Program-made: the position numbers and the translations under genes
Origin: Gammaproteobacteria bacterium
Lineage (GTDB): Bacteria > Pseudomonadota > Gammaproteobacteria > UBA6429 > Thiohalophilaceae
Direction: 5' to 3'
Assembly: GCA_029880855.1 (NCBI GenBank)
Contig: JAOUNS010000003.1
Span: 248,001-312,000 of the forward strand
Length of the DNA stretch: 64,000 nucleotides
Part shown: one piece after another, positions 1 through 8,784 of the stretch
Numbering within the stretch: the stretch's first letter is position 1
How the letters are laid out: each line of letters begins with the position of its first letter
The notes under the pieces: model-generated
Database searches by the model: none
Seen by the model: the letters and a program-made list of their open reading frames with translations, nothing else
Told to the model about the DNA's origin: nothing

Positions 1-27
1 AGCATTACCTACAACGGTATTTAATTG

Positions 28-579
28 ATGTTCGGGAGATACAAAACACTGACAGTTTTCATAATCGCATCTATAACGGTGCATATTGGGATATGGCTGG
101 GTGGTTCTTCTAACCGTGCTGCTACAGTCAGTGGCTTGTATTCTCCTGAATACAGCATCAGATTGATCGAGACCAATTCCCGATCCAGCCAAGCCAAAAC
201 AGAACATACTCCAATCCCGAATTACAAAGATCAGGCGACAAAGCAACCACAAAGTAAAATGGCTCTGGAAGATGGAGTTAACAGCAAGCCGGAAAAACCA
301 GACGCCAGTCGTGTTATCTCCGCCCTGCAACGACAATTAAGCAAGCATTTTTTTTATCCAAACATGGCTCGACAGCGCGGCTGGGAAGGAACTGTGGTAC
401 TGATGGTCAAGATACTGCCGGATGGAAAAATTCAGCGTATCAGTCTGGAAAAAAGCTCTGGTTACAGCCTGTTGGATAATGCGGCCATCATTGCATTACA
501 GAAAGTTCGGCAGCTCGACCCTGCACAGGGATACGAGTACACTTTTACCATCCCCGTTATCTATCGACTGGAGGGTTAA
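28..579 (+). CDS. tonB: TonB family energy transducer
   Basis: Couples the inner-membrane proton motive force (through ExbB/ExbD, not in this window) to TonB-dependent outer-membrane receptors. The 183-residue product has one N-terminal membrane anchor (about residues 8-26) and a C-terminal TonB domain (about residues 95-183) with the pattern YPNMARQRGWEGTVVL. The periplasmic spacer is short and lacks the long Pro-Lys/Pro-Glu tract of classical TonB. The ATG at 28 is chosen; a TTG at 25 directly precedes it and no good ribosome site is visible. An adenosyltransferase starts 4 bases after the stop and a BtuF-like gene follows, so a role in cobalamin uptake is inferred. The receptor gene would lie upstream of the window. 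Confidence 0.85.
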   Translation: MFGRYKTLTVFIIASITVHIGIWLGGSSNRAATVSGLYSPEYSIRLIETNSRSSQAKTEHTPIPNYKDQATKQPQSKMALEDGVNSKPEKPDASRVISALQRQLSKHFFYPNMARQRGWEGTVVLMVKILPDGKIQRISLEKSSGYSLLDNAAIIALQKVRQLDPAQGYEYTFTIPVIYRLEG

Positions 580-583
580 TCTA

Positions 584-1150
584 ATGGGCCATCGTTTATC
601 AAAGATCTACACCCGCACAGGTGACAAAGGCACCACCGGTATCGGTGGTGGTACACGTGTCGATAAAGACGATATCCGTATTGAGGCTGTCGGCACAGTC
701 GATGAACTCAACAGCGTGGTGGGTACGGTGATGGCATATGACATCCCGGAAGATATCTATTTACTGTTGCTGGAAATCCAGCATGATCTGTTTGATCTGG
801 GCAGTGAACTGGTGATGCCGGATCGCAAGATTATCACGGCCGAACGCACCACCTGGCTGGAAGAGACACTGGACAGGTACAATGAAGCACTGCCCTGGCT
901 GAAAGAATTCATCCTCCCCTCCGGCGGCAAGGCCACGGCGCATTGTCATCTGGCGCGTACTGTCTGTCGCCGCGCCGAACGTCGTACCTTTACGCTCAGC
1001 AAACGGGATGAGATAAATCAACCGGTCCTTGCCTATTTGAATCGACTGTCTGATCTGTTTTTTGTTATCGCTCGCGTACTGGCCCGCCATGAAAACGGCG
1101 CCGAAGTGTTGTGGCACCCGGCACGATTTAAAACTGAACAAGAGAGTTGA
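584..1150 (+). CDS. PduO-type ATP:cob(I)alamin adenosyltransferase
   Basis: Transfers the 5'-deoxyadenosyl group of ATP to cob(I)alamin or cob(I)yrinic acid diamide, in the cytoplasm. The 188-residue product matches the PduO/MMAB family: the N-terminal ATP motif YTRTGDKGTTGIGGG, then VDELNS, and the later SGGKATAHCHLARTVCRRAER helix. The ATG at 584 fits the family N-terminus; the same frame stays open upstream across tonB, but that part is not family-like. Its TGA (1148-1150) overlaps the ATG of the next gene, indicating translational coupling. This family is unrelated in sequence to CobA/BtuR-type enzymes with the same reaction. Confidence 0.93.
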   Translation: MGHRLSKIYTRTGDKGTTGIGGGTRVDKDDIRIEAVGTVDELNSVVGTVMAYDIPEDIYLLLLEIQHDLFDLGSELVMPDRKIITAERTTWLEETLDRYNEALPWLKEFILPSGGKATAHCHLARTVCRRAERRTFTLSKRDEINQPVLAYLNRLSDLFFVIARVLARHENGAEVLWHPARFKTEQES

Positions 1151-1941
1151 TGAAAGCCGTCATCCTTGGCCTCTTCTGCCTGTGGGTCATCACTGCCCAG
1201 GCAGCGGAATGCCCGCGCATCATCAGTCAATCTCCGTATATTACCCACAGTCTGCAATTCCTCGGGCTCAAAAGGTGTATTGTCGGAGTGAGTCGTTATG
1301 ACGATCTCGATCTGCCCCGCACCGGCGGCATCCTCGATCCGGACAAACAGACCATTGATGGTTTAATGCCGGATCTGATCTTTACCACCAACTGGATCAG
1401 TGATGAAGCCATGGCCAAAGTGACACCGAAAGAGGCACGTTATTTTCGCCTGACCGGTTTTAACAGTTTGCATGAAATAGAACAAAACCTGCGCATCATC
1501 GGCCGTACTACCGGTGACGATAACTATGATCAGAAGATTGCAACCTACAAGACCGAGCTTGACCGCCTGCGCAAACAGATCGATGGCAAAGGGAAAAAGG
1601 CCTTGCTGCTCTCTTCCTGCAGCGGTAGTCCGTACTCCTTCGGCAAGCAGACCTGGCTGTATGATTTATTTAATCAGATGAATTTTAAAATAGTGGAAAC
1701 CCACGCCAAGATACGCCATATCAAAGCCGGTCAGGAAATTACGAAAATTAACAACCTGTTGAACACCTTTGAGCCGGATATCCTGTTTATCATGGAACGC
1801 AAACTCAATTCACGCTGTAACCTGATCCTGCCCAAAGTACCGGTGAAGATCATCACGCTGGATGGCAACCACTTCCTGCACCCGGCACCTGTTCTGCTGG
1901 AAGGTTTGAAAGAACTGGCAGGAAAACAAAGCCAGTGGTAA
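1150..1941 (+). CDS. Periplasmic cobalamin-binding protein, BtuF-like
   Basis: Predicted substrate-binding protein of the helical-backbone metal/cobalamin family. The 263-residue product begins with a signal peptide (about residues 1-17, ending AQAAE). It keeps the family pattern of an early SQSPYITHSLQFLGL helix, a VGVSRYDD strand and a later MPDLIFTT segment (compare LQPDLLVA in the second BtuF at 11086). Two cysteines flank the centre (SSCSGSPYS, NSRCNL). ATG 1150 overlaps the stop of the adenosyltransferase (TGATG). It diverges clearly from the 11086 paralogue, so it may bind another corrinoid or act as a lipid-free scavenger. No BtuC/BtuD partner is encoded in the window. It ends tail to tail, 3 bases from an ABC permease gene. 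Confidence 0.8.
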   Translation: MKAVILGLFCLWVITAQAAECPRIISQSPYITHSLQFLGLKRCIVGVSRYDDLDLPRTGGILDPDKQTIDGLMPDLIFTTNWISDEAMAKVTPKEARYFRLTGFNSLHEIEQNLRIIGRTTGDDNYDQKIATYKTELDRLRKQIDGKGKKALLLSSCSGSPYSFGKQTWLYDLFNQMNFKIVETHAKIRHIKAGQEITKINNLLNTFEPDILFIMERKLNSRCNLILPKVPVKIITLDGNHFLHPAPVLLEGLKELAGKQSQW

Positions 1942-1944
1942 AGA

Positions 1945-2955
1945 TTATTCCCACTTGAAACTCATCGCCCCCATCAGCATGAACACGGCTGTCATGATCA
2001 ACAGGATGAACAATTGACTGCTGACCCCGGCAAGATTACTGCCATCAATCATAATGGCCCGCGAGGCATCCAGCAGGTGGGTTAAAGGCAGGGCCTGCGC
2101 GACCTTCTGCAACAGCGGATGGATGCCTTCGTTGGAAAACCAGACACCGGAGAGAAACATCATGGGCCAGCTGATGAGATTGAGCAAACCGCCGGCCAGT
2201 TCTTCATTGCGTACCCGGGCCGCCACCAGCAGGCTCAGACTGATCATGCACAGACTGCCCAGCGTAAAGATGATAAACAGATCCAGATAGGCACCGTGCA
2301 TGGTGAAATCGATAAAATAATCGGTGCCGATAAAGACCAGTACCGCCACCAGCATGATCAACCAGAGGCGCGACATCACCTGTGCGGTTAGAAATTCAAA
2401 GGCCGTCAGTGGCGTGGCCTTGAGTCGTTTTAATACACCATTTTTACGATATCTCACTATCACAAAACCGATGCCGAACAGGGCACTGAACATCATGTTC
2501 ATCGCCAGCACACCGGGCACCACCCAATCCACATAACGAACTTCACGTCCGGTTACGGTGGCCCTGGTATAGGTTTCCAGTTGCGCCAGCGTCCCGTACA
2601 ACACCCGCTCCAGGATATACCCCTTGGGTGAGCTTTGGTTGATCCAGAAGCGGCGATTGTCGGTATCGATCAACATATCCAGTTGATGCCGTTCAACAGC
2701 GATGATCGCTTCTTCCCGATCCCGTTGTGGAATAAACTTGATGTAGTCGGTTTTAAAAAACACCAGATCAGGTTTGGCACCGGTGGTTTGCAATACGCCG
2801 ACCTTGTACATATCCAGCGGTTTGCCGGAAAAGGCAAAGGCAAAGCCGGCCACGATCAGGGCAGGAAAGGCAAAATTCCAGCCCATGGCTGATCGATCAC
2901 GCACAAACTCCATATTGCGGGCCTTGAAGATGGCCCAGATACGCGCCCAGCTCAA
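1945..2955 (-). CDS. ABC-2 type transporter permease
   Basis: Membrane subunit of an ABC exporter; substrate unknown. The 336-residue product has one membrane segment near residues 28-45, a periplasmic domain of roughly 110 residues (containing RREEAIIAVERHQLDMLID-like sequence), then five membrane segments in the C-terminal half, the ABC2_membrane_3 layout. The segment RYRKNGVLKRLKATPLTAFEF is the conserved coupling-helix region of this family. It overlaps the upstream ATPase gene by 4 bases (ATGA), so the two form one operon. Known relatives export drugs, lipids or polysaccharides, and nothing here narrows that. Confidence 0.9.
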   Translation of the reverse strand: MSWARIWAIFKARNMEFVRDRSAMGWNFAFPALIVAGFAFAFSGKPLDMYKVGVLQTTGAKPDLVFFKTDYIKFIPQRDREEAIIAVERHQLDMLIDTDNRRFWINQSSPKGYILERVLYGTLAQLETYTRATVTGREVRYVDWVVPGVLAMNMMFSALFGIGFVIVRYRKNGVLKRLKATPLTAFEFLTAQVMSRLWLIMLVAVLVFIGTDYFIDFTMHGAYLDLFIIFTLGSLCMISLSLLVAARVRNEELAGGLLNLISWPMMFLSGVWFSNEGIHPLLQKVAQALPLTHLLDASRAIMIDGSNLAGVSSQLFILLIMTAVFMLMGAMSFKWE

Positions 2956-3836
2956 TGTCGCAACTCCTTGCCGGTGATCTCCAGGAACAGATCCTCCAAT
3001 GTACGATTACGAATCTGTAAATACTTCAGATCGATTCCATGCTGTAACAGTTCTTGAATGGTCGCATTGACATCATGGCTGAGAATTTCCACTGCATCGC
3101 GGTTTATTACCGTCTCAAACGGCAGCCCTGCAAAATGCGCCGGCAGTCCTTCCAGCGGCAACTGCAACACCACATCACTGAAATGCGCAGCAAGTAATTC
3201 CTTTGGCGTACCCTGCGCAATGATCCGGCCATGGTCCATAATCGCAATGGTGTTACACAGGGTATAGGCCTCTTCCATATAGTGGGTGGTGAGGATAATG
3301 GTCTTGCCCTGCTCACGAATATCGTTGATCAGATTCCAAAAATTGTGCCGCGATTGCGGGTCCAGACCGGTGGTTGGTTCATCCAGGAAAACGATCTCCG
3401 GGTCATTGATCAAGGCGATCGCCAACAACAATCGCTGCCGCTGACCGCCGGACAACTGGCGCGTGTCCCGATCCAGGAATTCCTGCAAAACGCAGGTCTC
3501 AATCAGCGACTCAATGGGCAGGGTTTTTGAATATAACTGCGCGAACATCTGCAGGGTCTCACGCACGGTGATGAACTCCTGCAATGCGGTGGACTGAAAC
3601 ATAATGCCTGCCTCATGCCTGAAACGGGCAGCCAACGGCTCTCCCTTATACAGCACGCTCCCGCCGGTCGGCGCCTTGATCCCCTCCATGATCTCAATCG
3701 TGGTCGTCTTCCCCGCTCCGTTCGGCCCCAGCAGACCGAAACAACTGCCCCGCTCCACACTAAAACTCACCCCGTTCACCGCCTGGACGGATTTGAAGTG
3801 TTTGACGAGATCGGAGACTTCTAACAGTGAGGGCAT
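2952..3836 (-). CDS. ABC transporter ATP-binding protein
   Basis: ATPase partner of the permease encoded just downstream. The 294 residues contain Walker A (GPNGAGKT, about residues 38-45), the signature LSGGQRQR, Walker B (IVFLDEPTTGLDPQ) and the H-loop (LTTHYMEEA). The C-terminal 80 residues, including LEDLFLEITGKELRH, form the DUF4162-like tail common in ABC-2 exporter ATPases (CcmA/YadG/NodI group). The first gene of a two-gene operon; about 110 bases of gene-free sequence lie upstream. Confidence 0.93.
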   Translation of the reverse strand: MPSLLEVSDLVKHFKSVQAVNGVSFSVERGSCFGLLGPNGAGKTTTIEIMEGIKAPTGGSVLYKGEPLAARFRHEAGIMFQSTALQEFITVRETLQMFAQLYSKTLPIESLIETCVLQEFLDRDTRQLSGGQRQRLLLAIALINDPEIVFLDEPTTGLDPQSRHNFWNLINDIREQGKTIILTTHYMEEAYTLCNTIAIMDHGRIIAQGTPKELLAAHFSDVVLQLPLEGLPAHFAGLPFETVINRDAVEILSHDVNATIQELLQHGIDLKYLQIRNRTLEDLFLEITGKELRH

Positions 3837-3946
3837 AATTAAATTATGGGATATTCATATACTGGTTTGTATACACGTGATTAAAACATACTCCCCGGTT
3901 GTGTGTCACCACATCATAAAACCGCGATACAGCAACGTGCCCTGAA

Positions 3947-4429
3947 TCAGTTCTTCTGTGGAGAGGGCAATTCCATAACCATCGCTTGATAGTGTAAACC
4001 ATTGAAGATATTCGGAGGTTCTGTTGTCACAAAACCCAGTCGCTCATAAACCGTAACGGCATTCAGGGATGAACGCACCGTAACTGATTCCCCAAATACA
4101 CCTTGTTGATGTGCTGCTTGCCACAATCGCTTTCCGATACCCCTGTTTTGAAATGAGGGTGCAACAAAATAATATTTGATATGACATCGCTCACGGATAG
4201 CAAGCACACCGGCGATCAGGTTGTCCTGCGTTGCTACAAGCCAGACCATTTTTTCATCATTCAATAACTGTGCAATATGTGCAACATCCACACTCTCTTT
4301 ATACCAGGCAGGACAAGGTTGGTCTGCGGAAAAACAACAGGCCAGGGATGTTGAATAAATCAACGCAGCGAGTTCATCGGCGTCTGGTGCCTGTGCGTCA
4401 CGGATACTGATATGCTGCGTTTTGCCCAT
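3947..4429 (-). CDS. GNAT family N-acetyltransferase
   Basis: Predicted acetyl-CoA dependent acetyltransferase of 160 residues; substrate unknown. Motif A, the acetyl-CoA binding loop, is visible as APSFQNRGIGKRLW (Q/R-x-x-G-x-G/A), preceded by the central beta strands (VWLVATQDNLIAGVLAI) and followed by SLNAVTVYERLGFVTTEP, the usual C-terminal alpha4-beta7 element. It stands alone, separated from the ABC operon by 110 bases and from hppA by a terminator. Members modify proteins, antibiotics or small amines; none can be chosen here. Confidence 0.88.
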   Translation of the reverse strand: MGKTQHISIRDAQAPDADELAALIYSTSLACCFSADQPCPAWYKESVDVAHIAQLLNDEKMVWLVATQDNLIAGVLAIRERCHIKYYFVAPSFQNRGIGKRLWQAAHQQGVFGESVTVRSSLNAVTVYERLGFVTTEPPNIFNGLHYQAMVMELPSPQKN

Positions 4430-4578
4430 AGGAGATTTGGATTAAATGCAAAAATCCATATTATCTTGTCAATCGGCCACTTCCAACCTGTTATTTATGC
4501 AGATTGAACCATTATATATCTGACCGGTTTGTAGCCAGCCCCCCTCATCCCATGGGAGCGGGAGCAGATACTACAGGC

Positions 4579-4610
4579 AAAAAAAACAGGCGCCCTTGCG
4601 GACGCCTGTT
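4579..4610 (-). terminator. Rho-independent terminator of hppA
   Basis: On the - strand a GC-rich hairpin (arms AACAGGCG and CGCCTGTT, 4585-4610) is followed directly by a run of eight T (one belongs to the stem). It lies 25 bases after the hppA stop codon in the right orientation. Confidence 0.9.
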
Positions 4611-4634
4611 CTCTATAACAACACTTAAGTCTGA

Positions 4635-6668
4635 TTAAGAAACTTTGGTGATCAACGGCACGATCAACAGTGCCACGATGTTCATGATCTTAATCAGCGG
4701 GTTGATGGCCGGACCGGCGGTGTCTTTGTAGGGGTCACCTACGGTGTCTCCGGTTACCGCTGCCTTGTGGGCATCGGAACCCTTGCCGCCGAAATTGTCA
4801 TCTTCGATGTACTTCTTGGCGTTATCCCATGCGCCACCACCGGTGGTCATGGAGATAGCAACAAACAGACCGGTTACGATGGTACCGATCAGTACACCAC
4901 CCAGTGCTTCTTTACCCAGGGTCAAACCAACCACGATGGGAATGGCGACCGGTAACAGTGATGGAATGATCATTTCCTTAATCGCAGCAATGGTCAACAT
5001 ATCCACCGCTCTGGAGTAATCCGGCTTCTGGCTGTGATCCATAATACCGGGCATTTCCTTGAACTGGCGACGGACTTCGTTAACGATACCGCCTGCTGCA
5101 CGACCTACTGCTTCCATCGCCATGGCGCCGAAGAGGTAAGGCACCAGACCACCAATGAACAGACCAATAATGATCATGTGATTGGAGAGGTCAAATGCAA
5201 TGACTTTACCCGTGGCGTTGGTCAGTGAGGTGGTGTAGTCAGCGAACAATACCAGTGTAGCCAGACCGGCAGAACCGATGGCGTAGCCTTTGGTTACCGC
5301 CTTGGTGGTGTTACCGACCGCGTCAAGGGCGTCAGTGGTGACACGTACGTCAGCCGGCAGGTTGGCCATTTCAGCGATACCACCGGCGTTGTCGGTGATC
5401 GGACCGTAGGCGTCCAGGGCCACAATAATACCGGCCATGGAGAGCATGGAGGTCGCGGCAATCGCGATACCATATAAACCGGCCAGACTGTGAGAGACCC
5501 AGATAGAGGCGCACACGGCCAGCACCGGCAGTGCGGTTGATTTCATGGAGACACCCAGACCGGCGATAACGTTGGTACCGTCACCGGTGGTGGATGCTTC
5601 CGCGATGTGACGCACCGGCGCATATTCAGTGGCGGTGTAGTATTCAGTGATAACCACCATCGCGACTGTCAGCACCAGACCAACCAGTGAAGCATAGAAC
5701 AGGTTGATGGTTGCAAACTGCCCATTACCGGCCATCATTTTTTCAGTGATGAAGTAGAAGGCAATAGCAGACAGCACAGCAGAGACAATCGCAGCCCGAT
5801 ACAGGGCGTTCATGATCTTGCCGCCTTCTTTAATAGAAACAAAGAAGGTGCCGATGATAGAGGCGATAATGGAAGCACCACCCAGGGCCAGCGGATAGAT
5901 AACCGCGGTTTCGCCCATGTTCTTCAGCAGCAGACCGCCCAGCAACATAGTGGCAACGATGGTTACCGCATAGGTTTCAAACAGGTCAGCGGCCATACCG
6001 GCACAGTCACCCACGTTGTCACCCACGTTATCGGCGATAACGGCCGGGTTACGGGGGTCATCTTCCGGGATACCGGCTTCAACCTTGCCCACGATGTCCG
6101 CACCGACATCCGCACCCTTGGTGAAGATACCGCCGCCGAGTCGGGCAAAGATGGAGATCAGCGAACCGCCGAAGGCCAGACCGACCAGAGCATGGAGCGC
6201 AGTTTGATCGTCATAGCCCATTTTCTTCAGGACCATATAGTAACCGGCCACGCCCAACAGACCGAGGCCGACCACCAGCATGCCGGTGATGGCGCCGCCC
6301 TTGAAAGCAAGCTGCAGACCGGCGTTCAGACCGCCGCGAGCCGCTTCAGCGGTACGGGCATTGGAGCGTACAGAAACGTTCATACCGATAAATCCGGCCA
6401 GACCGGACAGCACAGCACCAATAACAAAACCGATAGCGGTTTCCTTGTGCAGGAAAACTCCCATAAGAACAGCCAGCACTGCACCAACAACACCGATGGT
6501 CGTATACTGACGTCTCAAATAAGCCGATGCACCTTCCTGGATGGCCAAAGAGATTCTCTGCATCTCTTCATTACCTGCCGGTTTTTTCATTAAACCAACG
6601 ACTGTTACAATACCGTATGCAATTGCGACCAATGAGGCCACCAATGCAAACATCAAACCAGTGGACAT
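4635..6668 (-). CDS. hppA: Membrane proton-translocating pyrophosphatase, K+-independent type
   Basis: Integral membrane pyrophosphatase that couples PPi hydrolysis to proton pumping. The 677-residue product has about 15-16 membrane spans and the family's conserved acidic loops: [22 protein letters not shown] near residue 190, [12 protein letters not shown] near residue 215, and [10 protein letters not shown] near residue 430. The segment GNTTKA carries Lys where K+-dependent enzymes carry Ala, which assigns it to the K+-independent H+-pumping class. An AGGGGG ribosome site precedes ATG 6668. It is monocistronic, with an AT-rich 200-base upstream region and a strong terminator downstream. Confidence 0.96.
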   Translation of the reverse strand: MSTGLMFALVASLVAIAYGIVTVVGLMKKPAGNEEMQRISLAIQEGASAYLRRQYTTIGVVGAVLAVLMGVFLHKETAIGFVIGAVLSGLAGFIGMNVSVRSNARTAEAARGGLNAGLQLAFKGGAITGMLVVGLGLLGVAGYYMVLKKMGYDDQTALHALVGLAFGGSLISIFARLGGGIFTKGADVGADIVGKVEAGIPEDDPRNPAVIADNVGDNVGDCAGMAADLFETYAVTIVATMLLGGLLLKNMGETAVIYPLALGGASIIASIIGTFFVSIKEGGKIMNALYRAAIVSAVLSAIAFYFITEKMMAGNGQFATINLFYASLVGLVLTVAMVVITEYYTATEYAPVRHIAEASTTGDGTNVIAGLGVSMKSTALPVLAVCASIWVSHSLAGLYGIAIAATSMLSMAGIIVALDAYGPITDNAGGIAEMANLPADVRVTTDALDAVGNTTKAVTKGYAIGSAGLATLVLFADYTTSLTNATGKVIAFDLSNHMIIIGLFIGGLVPYLFGAMAMEAVGRAAGGIVNEVRRQFKEMPGIMDHSQKPDYSRAVDMLTIAAIKEMIIPSLLPVAIPIVVGLTLGKEALGGVLIGTIVTGLFVAISMTTGGGAWDNAKKYIEDDNFGGKGSDAHKAAVTGDTVGDPYKDTAGPAINPLIKIMNIVALLIVPLITKVS

Positions 6669-6881
6669 ATTATTCCCCCTTGCGGTTGGATTATTCTTTT
6701 GAGAGCCAAGGATGCTACTCTGTTTCTTGGCATAATGCTCATTGTGTTACCTAATACAATCATATTATTCTTTAATGTATTCAACTTATTAATAGATACT
6801 AATTTTCTAATATAGATTCATTAACATATTGAAAACCTTCAAATATCTAATCATTACAATTTTACTGGAGAAATTTTGACC

Positions 6882-7646
6882 ATGTATGAACCCATCATCG
6901 TCGTTGGTATTGGTGAAATGGGCGGGGTTTTCACCCGCGGTTTACTGCGCACCGGCCATCCTGTCTATCCCGTGACGCGGTCAACCGATATCGATCACAT
7001 GGCAAAAACGATCACCGACCCAAAATTCGTACTGGTCGCCGTCGGTGAAAACGATTTGCATCCGACACTGGAAAAAATCCCGGCTGTTTGGCGCAACAAA
7101 CTTGGTTTATTACAAAACGAACTCCTGCCACGCGACTGGCAGGCGCACAACATAAACAACCCGACCGTCGTCTCGGTCTGGTTTGAAAAAAAGAAAGGTC
7201 AGGATTACAAGGTACTCGTCCCGTCACCTGTATATGGCCCCCATGCCGCCATTCTGGAAAACGCGTTGACCGCACTGGAAATTCCGGCCTGGCAGGTAAA
7301 AAACGCCGCTGAACTGGAATTCGAACTGGTCAGAAAAAACGTCTACATCCTCACCACCAATATCTGTGGTCTGGTCGTTGGCGGCAACGTCGATGAACTC
7401 TGGCACAAACACGAAAACCTTGCCCGCGAAGTCGCCACTGAAGTCATGGACATCCAGGAATGGCTCACCGGCAACAAACATGATCGGGAAAAACTGATCC
7501 AAGGCATGGTCGAAGGCATCAAGGGCGACCTGGAACACAAATGCATGGGACGCTCCGCACCGGGCCGACTGGCCCGCGCCATCAGCCATGCCGATGAAGC
7601 AGGACTGGCTGTTCCCAAATTGAGGGAGATACATCAGGCGCAGTAA
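6882..7646 (+). CDS. Uncharacterised Rossmann-fold protein, ketopantoate-reductase/6PGDH-like
   Basis: Function not recognised. The 254-residue protein opens with a dinucleotide-binding beta-alpha-beta unit (IIVVGIGEMGGVFTRGLL, a GxGxxG glycine pattern), followed by PVTRSTDID where an NADP-binding Arg would sit. The C-terminal half is helical (ELVRKNVYILTTNICGL through EVMDIQEWL), resembling the helical domain of ketopantoate reductase and 6PGDH-like enzymes, but the usual catalytic Lys/Glu set is not clear to me. ATG 6882 is preceded by GGAG at 11 bases; a TTG at 6876 is an alternative. It has no operon partner: hppA is divergent and a 1.6-kb repeat region follows. Confidence 0.7.
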   Translation: MYEPIIVVGIGEMGGVFTRGLLRTGHPVYPVTRSTDIDHMAKTITDPKFVLVAVGENDLHPTLEKIPAVWRNKLGLLQNELLPRDWQAHNINNPTVVSVWFEKKKGQDYKVLVPSPVYGPHAAILENALTALEIPAWQVKNAAELEFELVRKNVYILTTNICGLVVGGNVDELWHKHENLAREVATEVMDIQEWLTGNKHDREKLIQGMVEGIKGDLEHKCMGRSAPGRLARAISHADEAGLAVPKLREIHQAQ

Positions 7647-7750
7647 CGGTCTTGATGTATGTTTGGTTTTCGTCCGCTGCTGCGTAACTTTAGCGAGTGA
7701 GTTGCGCTATTTCATGTTGTTATATTCCGCCTGCCCCTGCGCGGCTTGGG

Positions 7751-8277
7751 CGGGTCAGTTTCTCTTGCGTAGTCGCCAAGGGTGTTCTTTCCGGAAAGGC
7801 TGCTTCATTTCGCCCGCCACTGCGTGGCATGGGGCACGTATTTATTCGATGTTGCTTTTTCGCCCGCCACTGCGTGGCGTTGGCGGGTCAGTTTCTCTTG
7901 CGTAGTCGCCAAGGGTGTTCTTTCCGGAAAGGCTGCTTCATTTCGCCCGCCACTGCGTGGCATGGGGCACGTATTTATTCGATGTTGCTTTTTCGCCCGC
8001 CACTGCGTGGCGTTGGCGGGTCAGTTTCTCTTGCGTAGTCGCCAAGGGTGTTCTTTCCGGAAAGGCTGCTTCATTTCGCCCGCCACTACGTGGCATGGGG
8101 CACGTATTTATTCGATGTTGCTTTTTCGCCCGCCACTGCGTGGCGTTGGCGGGTCAGTTTCTCTTGCGTAATCGCCAAGGGTGTTCTTTCCGGAAAGGCT
8201 GCTTCATTTCGCCCGCCACTACGTGGCATGGGGCACGTATTTATTCGATGTTGCTTTTTCGCCCGCCACTGCGTGGC
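7751..8277. repeat. Tandem repeat, four copies of a 133-bp unit
   Basis: Units start at 7751, 7884, 8017 and 8150, exactly 133 bases apart. They are almost identical; the differences seen are G to A in the CACTGCGTGG motif in units 3 and 4 and G to A in GCGTAGTCG in unit 4. The last unit is cut at 8277, where the sequence changes to a different hairpin. Each unit carries the palindromic motif CCGCCACTGCGTGGC twice, and across each unit junction CCCGCCA pairs with TGGCGGG. The length is not a multiple of three, which argues against a repeated protein domain. Confidence 0.95.
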
Positions 8278-8285
8278 TGAGGCGA

Positions 8286-8319
8286 GTGACTTTCATTTGC
8301 TTGTCCAAATGAAAGTCAC
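8286..8319. repeat. Extragenic 14-bp-stem hairpin
   Basis: Perfect inverted repeat: arm GTGACTTTCATTTG, six-base loop CTTGTC, arm CAAATGAAAGTCAC, followed by CAAAGCAAAGGACACCCC. The left arm resembles the GTCAGTTTCTCTTG stretch that opens each 133-bp tandem unit, as if the units carry a version that lost its right arm. Similar hairpins are recurrent extragenic elements in many proteobacteria (from memory, not searched). Confidence 0.8.
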
Positions 8320-8349
8320 CAAAGCAAAGGACACCCCATCGGCTGAAAC

Positions 8350-8450
8350 GTGATTGAAATGGATTTCATCCTGTCAGGGGCGTCCAGCCCCTCTGCCAAT
8401 GCGCGGCATCCCTGCCGCGATTAATCGATGATGAAATTCATCTCAATCAC
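8350..8450. repeat. Cloverleaf-like inverted repeat element, 101 bp
   Basis: Outer arms 8350-8370 and 8430-8450 are reverse complements at 19 of 21 positions. Between them are two perfect hairpins, GGGGC-GTCCA-GCCCC and CGCGGC-ATCCCT-GCCGCG. The result is a three-way junction with two internal stems. No open frame or promoter is evident. Confidence 0.75.
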
Positions 8451-8528
8451 TCGCCGATAATGGGGCCCGATCCTCGCGGCAAGATTCTTGTTTATCACTG
8501 GCTCTGCTTTAAACATGATATTCGGAGC

Positions 8529-8784
8529 TGGGATCATTCCCCATTGGCTGGTGCGCTGTGAAATTTGGCTTTTAGAATAAATAAGCAGGCAGTATGGATA
8601 CTGCCTTGTGAGCAGCCGGGCCAGGGAAGGCCCGTCTGCGAGCCTCACGATGAAAGCCAAACTTCACAGCAAGACTGCACCAGCACGGGCGGCCTTCTTT
8701 TCGGTTCCTTTTCTTGGCCGCGCAAGAAAAGGAACCCGGCTGTTCGGCCGGGACCGAACATCAATTAAAGCATCGCGCAGCGAT
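8529..8784. repeat. 256-bp multi-hairpin element, copy 1
   Basis: First copy of a direct repeat 432 bases apart. The inferred fold has an outer stem pairing 8547-8572 with 8653-8684 (interrupted by a 6-base bulge at 8671-8676), an enclosed hairpin 8587-8606 (AGGCAGTA/TACTGCCT), a second enclosed arm 8608-8648 (GTGAG/CTCAC, CAG/CTG, GGGCC/GGCCC), then a 14-bp hairpin 8703-8736, a CCCGGC/GCCGGG hairpin 8735-8752 and ATCGC/GCGAT at 8772-8784. No transposase or credible ORF is inside. Confidence 0.85.

Noticed and set aside
1-24. 3' end of an upstream gene
   Set aside because: All frames are possible ends (one ends TAA at 22-24, another TGA at 26-28), and the piece is too short to identify.
7663-8353. 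Overlapping open frames through the 133-bp tandem units
   Set aside because: The unit length is not a multiple of three, so each copy is read in another frame. The products are low-complexity repeats of the same DNA and resemble no protein.
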